Shown here: piece after piece, positions 1 to 7,655 of the stretch
Numbering within the stretch: position 1 is the stretch's first letter
Layout of the letters: the number at the start of each line of letters is the position of its first letter
From: an uncultured Myxococcales bacterium
Lineage (GTDB): Bacteria; Myxococcota_A; Polyangia; Polyangiales; Polyangiaceae
Length of the DNA stretch: 39,189 nt
Reading direction: 5' to 3'
Assembly: GCA_937872925.1 (NCBI GenBank)
Contig: CALMUT010000337.1
Span: forward strand, 1 to 39,189
Notes under the pieces: generated by a model
Told to the model about the DNA's origin: nothing
The model's database searches: none
What the model saw: the letters and a program-made list of their open reading frames with translations, nothing else
Program-made: the position numbers and the translations under genes

Positions 1-1
1 C

Positions 2-169
2 GCAGAGCGCACGAAGGTATTCCTGGAAGTCGCGGAGAGCACCTGCTCCGTTCAAAGCGTGGGCACGACTTTGGAGCGCTCCGTGCATGAGCGCACGCCG
101 GACGGGTTCACTGTTGTCAGCCCCGCGGGCGATCTCCGCATTGTCTACCGGCGGGTCAAAGGACCCTGA
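2..169 (+). CDS. C-terminal end of an unidentified protein (5' end outside window)
   Basis: An open frame enters from the left edge and ends at a TGA at 167-169, giving about 55 residues with no start codon. The translated tail (ending LRIVYRRVKGP) alternates hydrophobic and charged residues like the edge strands of a beta-rich domain. It ends 3 bp before the stop of the convergent lipoprotein gene at 173, the spacing expected of two real convergent genes. I do not recognise the family from this fragment, and it could still be a chance open frame in GC-rich DNA. Confidence 0.5.
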   Translation, partial: AERTKVFLEVAESTCSVQSVGTTLERSVHERTPDGFTVVSPAGDLRIVYRRVKGP

Positions 170-172
170 GCA

Positions 173-1156
173 TCACTCGGCCACAAGATCATCGGCAAAA
201 GCAGCTGGGATGCTCCCTTTTTCGCCGGCACTCTTGGCATCGAACATCAACAAGTCACCGCCCTCTTGGTCGGCGAGGCCAATCAACAAGACTCCGGCCT
301 TCGTGACCAACGTGGCGCGCCCCTTGGGCCGTCCGCCCAGGGGAACTTCCATGACGCTTTTGCCGGTGGTTGCATCGAAAACCACCGCCTTTTCGCCGTC
401 GAGGGAGGTGGCATAAACCTTATCGCTTCCGGCGGCCAAGTCGCCGTCGAGATCCGAGGAGACGCTCTCGCCGACCTCTTCCTCAAGACTGGTGGCATTT
501 AAGCGCATCAGTTTGTCGGAATAGGTATCCAACACCCAAAGCGCGTCGCCCCAGACGCTGATTTCCCCGTAGCCGTAGCCACCCGCAGCCCCTAAGCGCA
601 CCGTCTTCTCCACGGCCCCGGTATCCGCAGCGATCCGTGCAACGCCGAAGCCGTTTTCGATCAGCGCGTACACCGCCGTCTCCGTCACGGCCAGTTCCGA
701 AACTTGGTCGTTGTCGTTGCCCACTTCGGTGGTTCCCAGCAGTTGCTGCGTTTCGGGGTCGAAGCGTAGCAAGCTCGGCTTGCCCGCGGAGTTGGGATCC
801 GTCGCCACCCACACGGCTCCTCCCGCAACCGCCACGTCACGCGGCCCGCCACTAATGTCGATGGTCGCCTCGACGGCCAGCGTAGATTTGTTGATGCGCA
901 TCAGCTTGCCCGACTCGGAGAGCGCCCAGAGCGCACCCTCACCCATCGCCAATGCCGACGGGATGTAGTCCAGGTTTCCTTTCTGGTGGTCCGCAGTGCT
1001 GCTCAAGCGTTTGATGGTCTGGGTGTCCCCCGCGATGGCCCAGATTGGGACTGTGCTGTTGGAACCGGGGCTGCTGCCCCCGCCGCCGCCGCAACCAGTC
1101 GAAATTGCCATGGCTGCTGCCGCAAGCCAGCCAAACGAGACGCACCGATCCCTCAT
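173..1156 (-). CDS. Beta-propeller (YncE/NHL-like) lipoprotein
   Basis: A 327-residue exported protein. The N-terminus has a short basic stretch, a hydrophobic core and a lipobox ending STGC (Cys22), followed by a run of glycines and a Ser/Asn-rich linker, so it should be lipid-anchored in the envelope. The rest repeats a pattern of about 40-45 residues built from segments such as GEGALWALSESGKLMRIN, AGGAVWVATDP and WGDALWVLDT. This is typical of YncE-like or NHL-like propeller blades, in which a DALWVLD-type strand is followed by a LxRLN or LLRFDPET strand. No catalytic motif is visible, so a binding or scaffolding role is likeliest. It is a single gene, followed by the convergent partial gene at 2-169 and separated by 48 bp from the operon that ends at 1205. 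The propeller assignment is from the repeat pattern only. Confidence 0.85.
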   Translation of the reverse strand: MRDRCVSFGWLAAAAMAISTGCGGGGGSSPGSNSTVPIWAIAGDTQTIKRLSSTADHQKGNLDYIPSALAMGEGALWALSESGKLMRINKSTLAVEATIDISGGPRDVAVAGGAVWVATDPNSAGKPSLLRFDPETQQLLGTTEVGNDNDQVSELAVTETAVYALIENGFGVARIAADTGAVEKTVRLGAAGGYGYGEISVWGDALWVLDTYSDKLMRLNATSLEEEVGESVSSDLDGDLAAGSDKVYATSLDGEKAVVFDATTGKSVMEVPLGGRPKGRATLVTKAGVLLIGLADQEGGDLLMFDAKSAGEKGSIPAAFADDLVAE

Positions 1157-1204
1157 GCGGGGATGCTAGCCATGGGGGCGCCGCATATCAAAGTTTGCGG
1201 CAAT

Positions 1205-2497
1205 CTAGGGTGGCGGGGTCGGAAGCCGAGGCGGTCGTTCGGTGTCGTGGCGTGGAACCCAGAGCAAGAACTGGTCCTTACCCATTTCTTTCGCGCGGTA
1301 CATCGCCGTGTCAGCGCGTCGCACGAGTTCCTTGGCGTCCATGCCCTCTTCGAAGCAGGCCACCCCGACGCTCACGGTCACGTGGAGTTCCAGGTCGCCA
1401 ACCGGAAGCGGGCGGCGCAGCGACTGGATCACACGTTCGGCAACATGCAGCGCCGCGTCCCGCGATTCGACACTTTCGAGCAACAACGTGAACTCATCCC
1501 CACCCAGGCGAGCGGCAGTGTCCCCTGCCCGGCACAGGGACTCAATGCGTCTGGCCACCGCTACGAGCGCGGCGTCCCCCACGTCATGGCCGAAGCTGTC
1601 GTTGATGTCCTTAAAGCCATCCAGATCAATGAACAGGAGCGCCGGCGCTCCGCTGGCGCGCTGCTGCTGCGCCAATGCGTGTTCAGCCCGGTCCATGAAG
1701 AGCGCCCGGTTCGGCAACCCCGTGAGGCCGTCGAAGAAGGCTTGATGCATCAGCATTTGCTCGAGATCGTGCCGATCGGTGACGTCCCTGGCATTGACCA
1801 CGATCCCGCTCACGCTTGGATAACCGACGAGGTTGTCGGCGACGGCTTCCACATAGCGCCAGTGTCCTTGTTTGTGGCGCACGCGGAATTCGGCACGAAC
1901 GCTCACGCCAGGCACGTTGCTTTCGACCAGAGCACTTCGTGCCGCATCGATGTCTTCGGGATGCACGATGTCGTCTAGGTGCACTCCGCGAACTTCGTGA
2001 GACTCGTAGCCCAGGACGCGGCCGAGCGCAGGGCTGGCGTAGCGAATGACCCCGCCATGATCGAGCACCGCGATGATGTCGAGGGCATTCTGAACCAGTG
2101 ACCGATAGCGGCCCCGGGATAGCGTGAGGGCCCGCACCCGTGCCGCGCCACGCTGCAATTGCTTCGCGACGCGTTTGCAACACAACGCGCGAAACGTCAG
2201 ATCCGCTTCACTTCCATCCCATACGTCGATGGCTCCGCGTTCCAGCCACGCGCGCTTTTGCTCTGGCGCCGCATCGGGAGCCCAAACCACCAGGGAAAGC
2301 CCGTCCCGCTGCACATCGCTCAGCTCAAGTTCGCGGCATGCGGCCTCGCCAAGCACGACCAGGCTTGGGCCCGAGGTCCGCGTTTCCCTGGAAAGCTCGG
2401 CGCAATTCCCCAGGCGTCGCGGCGCGCAGTCCGCCGACGAAAGCGCGGGCTCGAGCCGCGCGCAGGCTGGGTCATCGGCGAGCAAAAAACAACGCAT
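1205..2497 (-). CDS. PAS-GGDEF diguanylate cyclase with pseudo-receiver N-terminus
   Basis: Makes cyclic di-GMP from two GTP. Taking the ATG at 2497 (protein starts MRCFLLADDP; 430 residues), the domains are a receiver-like fold at about 1-109, a PAS domain at about 129-244 (SLVQNALDIIAVLDHGGVIR through VVNARDVTDR) and a GGDEF domain at about 255-418. The active-site GGDEF motif is intact at about 332-336, and RAGD at 323-326 stands at the usual inhibitory-site (RxxD) distance, so product inhibition is expected. The receiver-like part has PSLVVLGEAA where the phospho-accepting Asp would lie, so it is probably not phosphorylated. An in-frame TTG at 2530 is possible, but the ATG gives the normal receiver start. 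It is the last gene of the ABC operon, 35 bp after the DUF4340 gene, so it may be co-transcribed with it. Confidence 0.93.
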   Translation of the reverse strand: MRCFLLADDPACARLEPALSSADCAPRRLGNCAELSRETRTSGPSLVVLGEAACRELELSDVQRDGLSLVVWAPDAAPEQKRAWLERGAIDVWDGSEADLTFRALCCKRVAKQLQRGAARVRALTLSRGRYRSLVQNALDIIAVLDHGGVIRYASPALGRVLGYESHEVRGVHLDDIVHPEDIDAARSALVESNVPGVSVRAEFRVRHKQGHWRYVEAVADNLVGYPSVSGIVVNARDVTDRHDLEQMLMHQAFFDGLTGLPNRALFMDRAEHALAQQQRASGAPALLFIDLDGFKDINDSFGHDVGDAALVAVARRIESLCRAGDTAARLGGDEFTLLLESVESRDAALHVAERVIQSLRRPLPVGDLELHVTVSVGVACFEEGMDAKELVRRADTAMYRAKEMGKDQFLLWVPRHDTERPPRLPTPPP

Positions 2498-2532
2498 CTT
2501 CGCTTCTTCGGGACACCCCGATCGATGCAAGG

Positions 2533-3567
2533 CTACTTGAGAACCGATGGCAGGTCTTGGTGGATCTGCTCAGCCGCGCTGGAGAGAACCTCCGCGCGCC
2601 AACGGGTATGCGCGGACTGGGCTGTAAAGCGCGCCTTTCCGTCGGGTGTCGGCACTCGGAACAAAGAAAGCTGGCCCAGGGAGCGTCCACCTTTCGCAAA
2701 GAACTCCACACTCGCAAAGCTCTCCGGCGAGGCGGTCTCGGGTGGCTCATAGCTCATGATGCGCAGCTTGGTGATCTTGCTCATCCAGTTGCCAGCGGTT
2801 TCGTCCAACACAGAGGGCGAGGCCGCATCCGCCCAACCATCTTTCTTGTCTGCCGCGCGGACTAGCTCGCGGCTTCGCTCGGGCGCCTTGATCACGACCT
2901 TCGCCACTTCATCCTGTTCAAATCCGAAAAGGTCGCGCTCGACAAGTCGCGACTCTGCAAACATCAAGTTCTGCGCCACCGACCCCTCGATAGCAAAAGC
3001 GCCGCCTCCGTCGAGACGAGCATAGCGATCGCCTCCGCCAGGAGTCGTGCCCCCGATGACTAGGGTGTGGGTCGTTGCACCCAATGTGACTCGCACGGTG
3101 CCCGCAGGTTTGTCGAAGCCGAACTCGGCATCTCGGGCCGGCTCGACGGGCCCAAGGGCCCGCAGCGCCATCATGGGAGCGAGGCTCTCCGCCAGCTTGT
3201 TCGCCTGCTCGACTCCGACGAAGCGCACGGTTTCCTTCTTCGGTTCGGGCGCTTTGGGAGGAGGCGCCACGGCCGCGTCGGCTCCGGCGTCGCTGCGTGG
3301 CGGCGGTGGAGGCGCGACGCGGATGGTCTTTTCCACGCGCCCTTCAAAGTACGCACCGTTTGCGTCCTTGTGGGCGGTGAGCTGCACCGAGCGGTCTTCG
3401 GACTCGAAGGCGATGCTCTTCAGGTCTTGCACCCGCCCCGCCCAGACTTGCACCTCCGCCTTCTTGGCCGCCTTGGGTGCGTCTTCTTTGGTCCAAACCG
3501 AAAAGGCCAGCGCGCTGGCAACCCCCAGCAACACCAGATGCAACAAGAGTCCGCGGTTCGAGATCAT
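2533..3567 (-). CDS. DUF4340 domain membrane-anchored protein
   Basis: A 344-residue protein with one N-terminal membrane segment (LLLHLVLLGVASALAFSVW) and a large extracytoplasmic part. It contains the DUF4340 features: a strand rich in charged residues near VQVWAGRVQDLKSIAFE, a middle beta-rich region (VRVTLGATTHTLVIGG) and the conserved segment VERDLFGFEQDEVAKVVIK. A Pro/Ala-rich insert with PPPPPRSDAGAD lies between the first strands. The ATG at 3567 is preceded by AAAAGGAGCCCGCAA, a good ribosome site, and its first base pairs overlap the upstream stop as ATGA, so translation is coupled to the GldG-like gene. DUF4340 proteins commonly follow GldA/GldF/GldG-type ABC genes. Their biochemical role is not known to me. 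A longer in-frame start (3660) would lie inside the upstream gene and is unlikely. Confidence 0.9.
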   Translation of the reverse strand: MISNRGLLLHLVLLGVASALAFSVWTKEDAPKAAKKAEVQVWAGRVQDLKSIAFESEDRSVQLTAHKDANGAYFEGRVEKTIRVAPPPPPRSDAGADAAVAPPPKAPEPKKETVRFVGVEQANKLAESLAPMMALRALGPVEPARDAEFGFDKPAGTVRVTLGATTHTLVIGGTTPGGGDRYARLDGGGAFAIEGSVAQNLMFAESRLVERDLFGFEQDEVAKVVIKAPERSRELVRAADKKDGWADAASPSVLDETAGNWMSKITKLRIMSYEPPETASPESFASVEFFAKGGRSLGQLSLFRVPTPDGKARFTAQSAHTRWRAEVLSSAAEQIHQDLPSVLK

Positions 3568-4440
3568 TTGCGGGCTCCTTTTCGACGGGAACGACGTGCC
3601 ATGACGAAGCCCAAGCCCAGAATCAGGGCCGGAGCGCCGAAGATGGTGGCGTAGAACCACAGCGAGTCTTTCTCTTTGGTGTGCTCGATGCGCACATCTT
3701 CTTCCGTGTTCACTTCACCAGAGAAGCTCTCCTCGCCGCCAAGCCAGCGCAGGGCGTCCAAGAACAGCACTTGGTTTCCAAGCACGTTGCCCATGACCAA
3801 GTCACTGAATGCATCGGCATCCGCGAGAACAAAGGCACGCATCTCGTCGGGAGGCGGCACATCCTTCTTGTCGGCCTTCTTTTCCTCAGGAGGCGGCGCT
3901 TTCTTTAGGACGGGCGCAGTGGCCTTCTTCGAAACCGCCGCGCCTAGATTGAAGGTAGCGCCGGATTCGCCAGGGTCCTCGCGGTAGTTCTTGTTGCGGT
4001 CTTGGAAGGTGCCCGCCATCGCACGCACGGCAAAGTCGACCTTCTCCGTCGCCCCGGGCGCTCGCTCCAGGCTGCCCGCGCCGAACGCCACGACCACCGC
4101 ACGGGAAGAGTTGCGGCTCAGCGTCGACACCGAAGCATGGGAAGAGAACCGGTTAGTCACCAAGAGCGCTCGGTCCGAGTCGTTGTAGCGCCTCCGCACG
4201 TGCTGCTTTTCGTGTGCCAGAAGAACGGGGGAATACTGCAGGCCGACCACCCCGGCGAGTTGCACGAAGCTCTCCGCTGCACTCGACAGCGGCGGCAGCG
4301 GAGCCGGCTCGACAGCGCCCATCGCCGCGCTGCCACTGGGCGCTGGCAGTGCGCTGGGTACCGGCGGGGGGGCGGCTGAGGGGGCGGCCGGGGCCTCCTT
4401 CGCGACCGTCGGCGGGGCCGAGTGGGGCGGGGGCGTCGGG
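3564..4440 (-). CDS. GldG-like protein, C-terminal part (second frame after frameshift)
   Basis: This frame carries the C-terminal third of the GldG-like protein begun at 5829. After a Pro/Ala-rich linker come family-typical segments: an ALLVTNRFSSH block followed by SVSTLSR, then AFVLADADAFSDLVMGNVLG, a FLDALRWLGGEE block, and a last membrane helix (LWFYATIFGAPALILGLGF) with a basic tail. It has no convincing start of its own: the first in-frame ATG (4589) lies in frame-shifted, arginine-rich sequence upstream of the linker. It ends at a TGA overlapping the DUF4340 start by 4 bp. I read it as the same gene as the next entry, joined by skipping one base near 4424-4433. Combined length would be about 750 residues. 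Confidence 0.8.
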
Positions 4441-5829
4441 TCGCAGTTCAGCCCTTGGGGCTGGCTCCGGGGCTTCCTTCGCATCCGTGGGCGTCGCGGT
4501 GTCCGTGGGCGCCGTCGGATCGGCGTCCGCACCTTCGCGAAGGGAATCCGGGTCGACGGTGATGAGCAACTTGCCGCCGCGATCCGCATAGCGCTTGAGG
4601 GCGCCCAGTTCTTCGGGGGCGAAGGGCTCCGTGGGACCGAGCACCATCACCACGTCTGCGTCTTCGGGCACGTCGTTGCCAAGGCCCTGTGCCAGTCCGA
4701 GATCCTTGACGAGGTAGTTCTGCTTTTGAAGCAGCGTGCGGATCACGCGCAGTCCCTTGTCGGACGCGGTGCCAGCGGACTGGTCGCTGAGCTCACCGTG
4801 GCCTGCCGTCAAATAGGTTGTGCGCCGGGAACGCACCAGCTTCATTAGCTTTTCCTGAAAGTCGCGGTCGAGGGTCTTGAGTTTGGGACGGGCATTGCGC
4901 TCATCCATGCCAATGCTGAGGGATTCCGTCACTCCGCCGCGCGACAGCACGACGACGCCATCCTGGGTGGCTCGCAACTCTCTGGCGCGCTTGGGGATCA
5001 TCAGGCGGTCCTGGACCTCCACTTGCAGGTTGGCAGCGCCGGAGGCGACTCCACGCAGGTAGCGCTCCACCTCGGGTCGGATCTCATTCACGTCGGGATA
5101 GAATGCGATCACCGTCACCGGCTCGGTCAGGGCCGCCGCGATCTTCTTCGTTGATTCGCTCGGTTCGCTAGTCTTGAAGTACGAGTAGTCCGCCTTGATG
5201 TCCACGCCGTCCGCGGAATACACGAGCAGCGACCCATAGACCCCGGCGAGCACCAGCGAAAAGCCACTCACAACCGCCGCACGCACGCGCCGGTACTCGG
5301 GATGCGCCGCCCGACGCATGGGCAGCAGCGCAGCTTCCGCAAACAGCATCGGCACGATGGCCACCGCGCACAAGGCAATCCAAGCGATGGTTAGCACACC
5401 GAGCCAACGCTCACGCGCGTCCGACTCCAGACTGGCCAGACCAATCTTTTCAGCGCCGGCATCGGTGGTGACGGCATACAGCCCAAGGGCCACGAGCCCA
5501 GTGACTGAAAGCACTGCAAGCAGCCGCTCGATCTCCTTGCGTCCGCCACCGACGCGATACTGCGGCATGAAGCGCACAACGGTGGCGCAAAGTGCGCTCA
5601 ACGCGCCCACGACGGTCGCCACCATGGACGCCGTATCGAAAGTAGAGAGCACGCGCTGCCCCAAGAACACCAGCACCATGCCCACCAGGTAGGCCGGCAG
5701 GACCCACAGCGGAGCCCCAGACGCAGCCCGAGGCGCCGGCTGCGCGGTCTTTCCGAGCCCGGGCTCCAACGGCGTAGCCGCCGTCTTATCCGACGGTTTG
5801 CTCTGCTTCTTGTCTGCGTCTAGCGCCAT
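4153..5829 (-). CDS. GldG-like ABC auxiliary protein, N-terminal part (frameshifted near 4430)
   Basis: GldG-family membrane protein working with the ABC ATPase and permease encoded just upstream. About five membrane helices lie at residues 42-62, 67-88, 105-122, 142-170 and 184-205, followed by the extracytoplasmic ABC_transp_aux region (KKIAAALTEPVTVIAFYPD, QVEVQDRLMIPKRARELRAT, TTYLTAGHGELSDQ, EDADVVMVLGPTEPFAPEEL, YADRGGKLLITVDPD). Reading is convincing to about residue 466. Beyond that this frame becomes Arg/Gly-rich and loses all family features until a stop at 4153, while the true continuation appears in the neighbouring frame (previous entry). Start ATG at 5829 overlaps the permease stop by 10 bp. 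The break could be a real disabling mutation, a homopolymer sequencing error or, less likely, recoding. Confidence 0.85.
   Translation of the reverse strand: MALDADKKQSKPSDKTAATPLEPGLGKTAQPAPRAASGAPLWVLPAYLVGMVLVFLGQRVLSTFDTASMVATVVGALSALCATVVRFMPQYRVGGGRKEIERLLAVLSVTGLVALGLYAVTTDAGAEKIGLASLESDARERWLGVLTIAWIALCAVAIVPMLFAEAALLPMRRAAHPEYRRVRAAVVSGFSLVLAGVYGSLLVYSADGVDIKADYSYFKTSEPSESTKKIAAALTEPVTVIAFYPDVNEIRPEVERYLRGVASGAANLQVEVQDRLMIPKRARELRATQDGVVVLSRGGVTESLSIGMDERNARPKLKTLDRDFQEKLMKLVRSRRTTYLTAGHGELSDQSAGTASDKGLRVIRTLLQKQNYLVKDLGLAQGLGNDVPEDADVVMVLGPTEPFAPEELGALKRYADRGGKLLITVDPDSLREGADADPTAPTDTATPTDAKEAPEPAPRAELRPDAPAPLGPADGREGGPGRPLSRPPAGTQRTASAQWQRGDGRCRAGSAAAAVECSGELRATRRGGRPAVFPRSSGTRKAARAEALQRLGPSALGD
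4424..4433 (-). other. Frameshift site in GldG-like gene
   Basis: On the coding strand this is two C runs separated by one G (C5, G, C4). Upstream codons read L-R-P-D-A-P in the first frame and downstream codons read P-H-S-A-P-P-T-V-A-K-E-A-P in the second. Removing one C joins them into a continuous Ala/Pro-rich linker. Outside about 4415-4450 only one of the two frames looks like protein, which confines the change to this stretch. Confidence 0.75.
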
Positions 5830-6542
5830 CGCCGTGCCTCCAGGGTCTTCGTGGCCGCGAGCAGAAAGAAATAAGTCACGAGCACGTAGTAAGCGACCGC
5901 ACCGAGTTCCAGGATCCCGACCATGAACGGTCGGAAGTTCTCGTGATGGAGCGACAACGCCGACAAGAAGCCATTGAAGGGGGGGTCCACGGCGCGGGCC
6001 AGGGCCCAGAGCAACAGCATCGGGGCCATGATCAGCGCTCCCAAGATCAGCGCGACGACCTGCGATCGAGCGAGTGCGGAGGCAAACAGGCCAATGGCGA
6101 CGGACGCAGCGCCCAAGAGCAACAGGCCCAGATAGCCTACGGCGATGTGCCCGCCGCTCACTTTCCCGTTCACCAGGATCAGCAGCGGCATGTAGATCGT
6201 CAGTCCCGTCATCAGCGCGACCACGCCGAAGGCGGAAACGAATTTGCCCATCACGATCTCGCCGTCGCGAACCGGCGACGTATTGAGCAGGGTGATCGTG
6301 CCGAGCTGCCTCTCTTCAGCCAGCAGACGCATCGAAAGCACGATCGCTGCGATCATGGTCGTGCCGCTGGCTCCGAAAAAGAACTCTTGCAGTACCTGCG
6401 CTGAAAGGAGCTTTTCGGTCAGTCCTTTCCAGTAGAAGTAGATGCCGTCGATGAGCAGCACGCCGGCGATCACGACCGCTCCCAAAGGCGAGCGAAAGTA
6501 GGCGAACAACTCGCGACGCGCGATGAGCAGCGTTTGGGTCAT
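5820..6542 (-). CDS. ABC-2 type permease (GldF-like)
   Basis: Integral membrane subunit of the ABC transporter, 240 residues with about six helices. It begins with the signature of GldF-type permeases (MTQTLLIARRELFAYFRSPLG). It then has the cytosolic RLLAEERQLGTITLLNTSPVRDGEIVMGKF segment, which is conserved in this family between helices 2 and 3 and contacts the ATPase. Later helices include VALMTGLTIYMPLLILV, GYLGLLLLGAASVAIGLF and VVALILGALIMAPMLLLW. The ATG overlaps the ATPase stop as ATGA at 6539-6542, and its own end overlaps the GldG-like start by 10 bp. The ATPase, permease and GldG-like proteins are therefore probably made in fixed ratio. The substrate is not known; in Bacteroidetes the related GldA-GldF-GldG set is tied to gliding, but homologues occur in non-gliding bacteria too. 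Confidence 0.93.
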   Translation of the reverse strand: MTQTLLIARRELFAYFRSPLGAVVIAGVLLIDGIYFYWKGLTEKLLSAQVLQEFFFGASGTTMIAAIVLSMRLLAEERQLGTITLLNTSPVRDGEIVMGKFVSAFGVVALMTGLTIYMPLLILVNGKVSGGHIAVGYLGLLLLGAASVAIGLFASALARSQVVALILGALIMAPMLLLWALARAVDPPFNGFLSALSLHHENFRPFMVGILELGAVAYYVLVTYFFLLAATKTLEARRWR

Positions 6543-7576
6543 GACGGGTCCTCCGCTGCGCTCGGCGTCTCAGCGGACGGCGCGTCGGCCAGATTGGACT
6601 TGTTCTGACGTTTGCGCCGGCGAGGCCGGGCGGGCGCATCTCCCCGGGACAGTTCGAGGAAGACCGACTCCAGTTCCCGCTGTCCCCGAGAAATGCCGAG
6701 CAGGTCGCAGCCGCTCTCTACCAACGTGCGACTGGCCTCCGCTCGCACGTCGCCGTCGGCCACCACCAGGATGTGGGTCTCACCCGCGGGTGCGGTCTCT
6801 TCCGTCATTTCCTCGGCAGAGGCGACCCCCTGCATCCCGCGCAACGCGGCCAACCCTGCCTCGACACTGGCACCGGTGCGCACACTGATCTCCAATCGCA
6901 TGCCTTTGAGTAGTCGCGCCGAAAGTTCGGCTTCGGTCCCGCTCTCAACGATCTCCCCATCACGGATCACCAAGATGCGGTCACAGGTTTCGCTGATTTC
7001 CGAGAGAATGTGGCTGGAAACGACCACCGTATGTTCGCCGCCGAGGCTACGAACCAACTCGCGCATTTCGACGATCTGAACCGGATCCAGGCCCGAGATG
7101 GGTTCGTCGAGCACGACGAACTCCGGCCGATGCACGATCGCCTGTGCGATGCCCACACGCTGGCGGAAACCGTGCGAGAGCGCGAAGATGGGCGTGTCGG
7201 CTTCTCCGGCCGTTTCCGTGAGCTCCATCGCCTCGCCCACTTGCTTCTGCACGCCGCTCTTGGTCACGCCGCGCAAACGTGCTGCGAAGGACAAATACTC
7301 CGCCACCGTCATCTCGGGATAGACCGGTGGCGTGTCCGGCAAGTAGCCGACGCGTTTGCGCACCTCGTGGGGCGACTCAACCACGTCGATGCCCCCGACC
7401 CGGACCCCGCCGCTGGTCGGCAGCAGATCACATGCGAGCACCCGTAGCGTCGTGGTCTTGCCCGCACCATTGAGGCCGAGCAAACCCACGATTTCGCCTT
7501 TTTCGATCTGGGCGCTCACCGGTCCGACCGCGCGCCTGTCGCCGTAGAACTTGTAGAGGTCTCGAATCTCAATCAC
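6539..7576 (-). CDS. ABC transporter ATP-binding protein (GldA-like)
   Basis: ATPase subunit, 345 residues from the GTG at 7576 (protein starts MIEIRDLYKFYG). All motifs are present: Walker A GLNGAGKT at about 34-41, Q-loop region GYLPDTPPVYPEMTV, signature LSHGFRQRVG at about 133, Walker B FVVLDEP ending in Glu158, D-loop SGLDP and switch His189 in VVSSHILSE. The C-terminal 120 residues form the usual extension of this subfamily. The frame stays open well upstream of 7576, but that stretch lacks family similarity and overlaps the divergent queG start, so the GTG is preferred. No strong ribosome site is seen. It is the first gene of the five-gene minus-strand operon. Confidence 0.93.
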   Translation of the reverse strand: MIEIRDLYKFYGDRRAVGPVSAQIEKGEIVGLLGLNGAGKTTTLRVLACDLLPTSGGVRVGGIDVVESPHEVRKRVGYLPDTPPVYPEMTVAEYLSFAARLRGVTKSGVQKQVGEAMELTETAGEADTPIFALSHGFRQRVGIAQAIVHRPEFVVLDEPISGLDPVQIVEMRELVRSLGGEHTVVVSSHILSEISETCDRILVIRDGEIVESGTEAELSARLLKGMRLEISVRTGASVEAGLAALRGMQGVASAEEMTEETAPAGETHILVVADGDVRAEASRTLVESGCDLLGISRGQRELESVFLELSRGDAPARPRRRKRQNKSNLADAPSAETPSAAEDPS

Positions 7577-7655
7577 GGGCGCGCGATACCACAAAACGCC
7601 GCTGACACGAGCAAGATCCGGGGGCCGCGGCCCCTGTTCCGGCCCATGGGCCGCA

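Noticed and set aside
986..1978. Long plus-strand open frame (330 codons)
   Set aside because: Antisense to the diguanylate cyclase, which has clear PAS and GGDEF motifs; the plus-strand translation has no recognisable motif and is a GC-rich shadow.
4424..4433. Programmed ribosomal frameshifting in the GldG-like gene
   Set aside because: A C-run exists, but no downstream stimulatory structure or slippery heptamer is evident, and a sequencing or mutational explanation is simpler.
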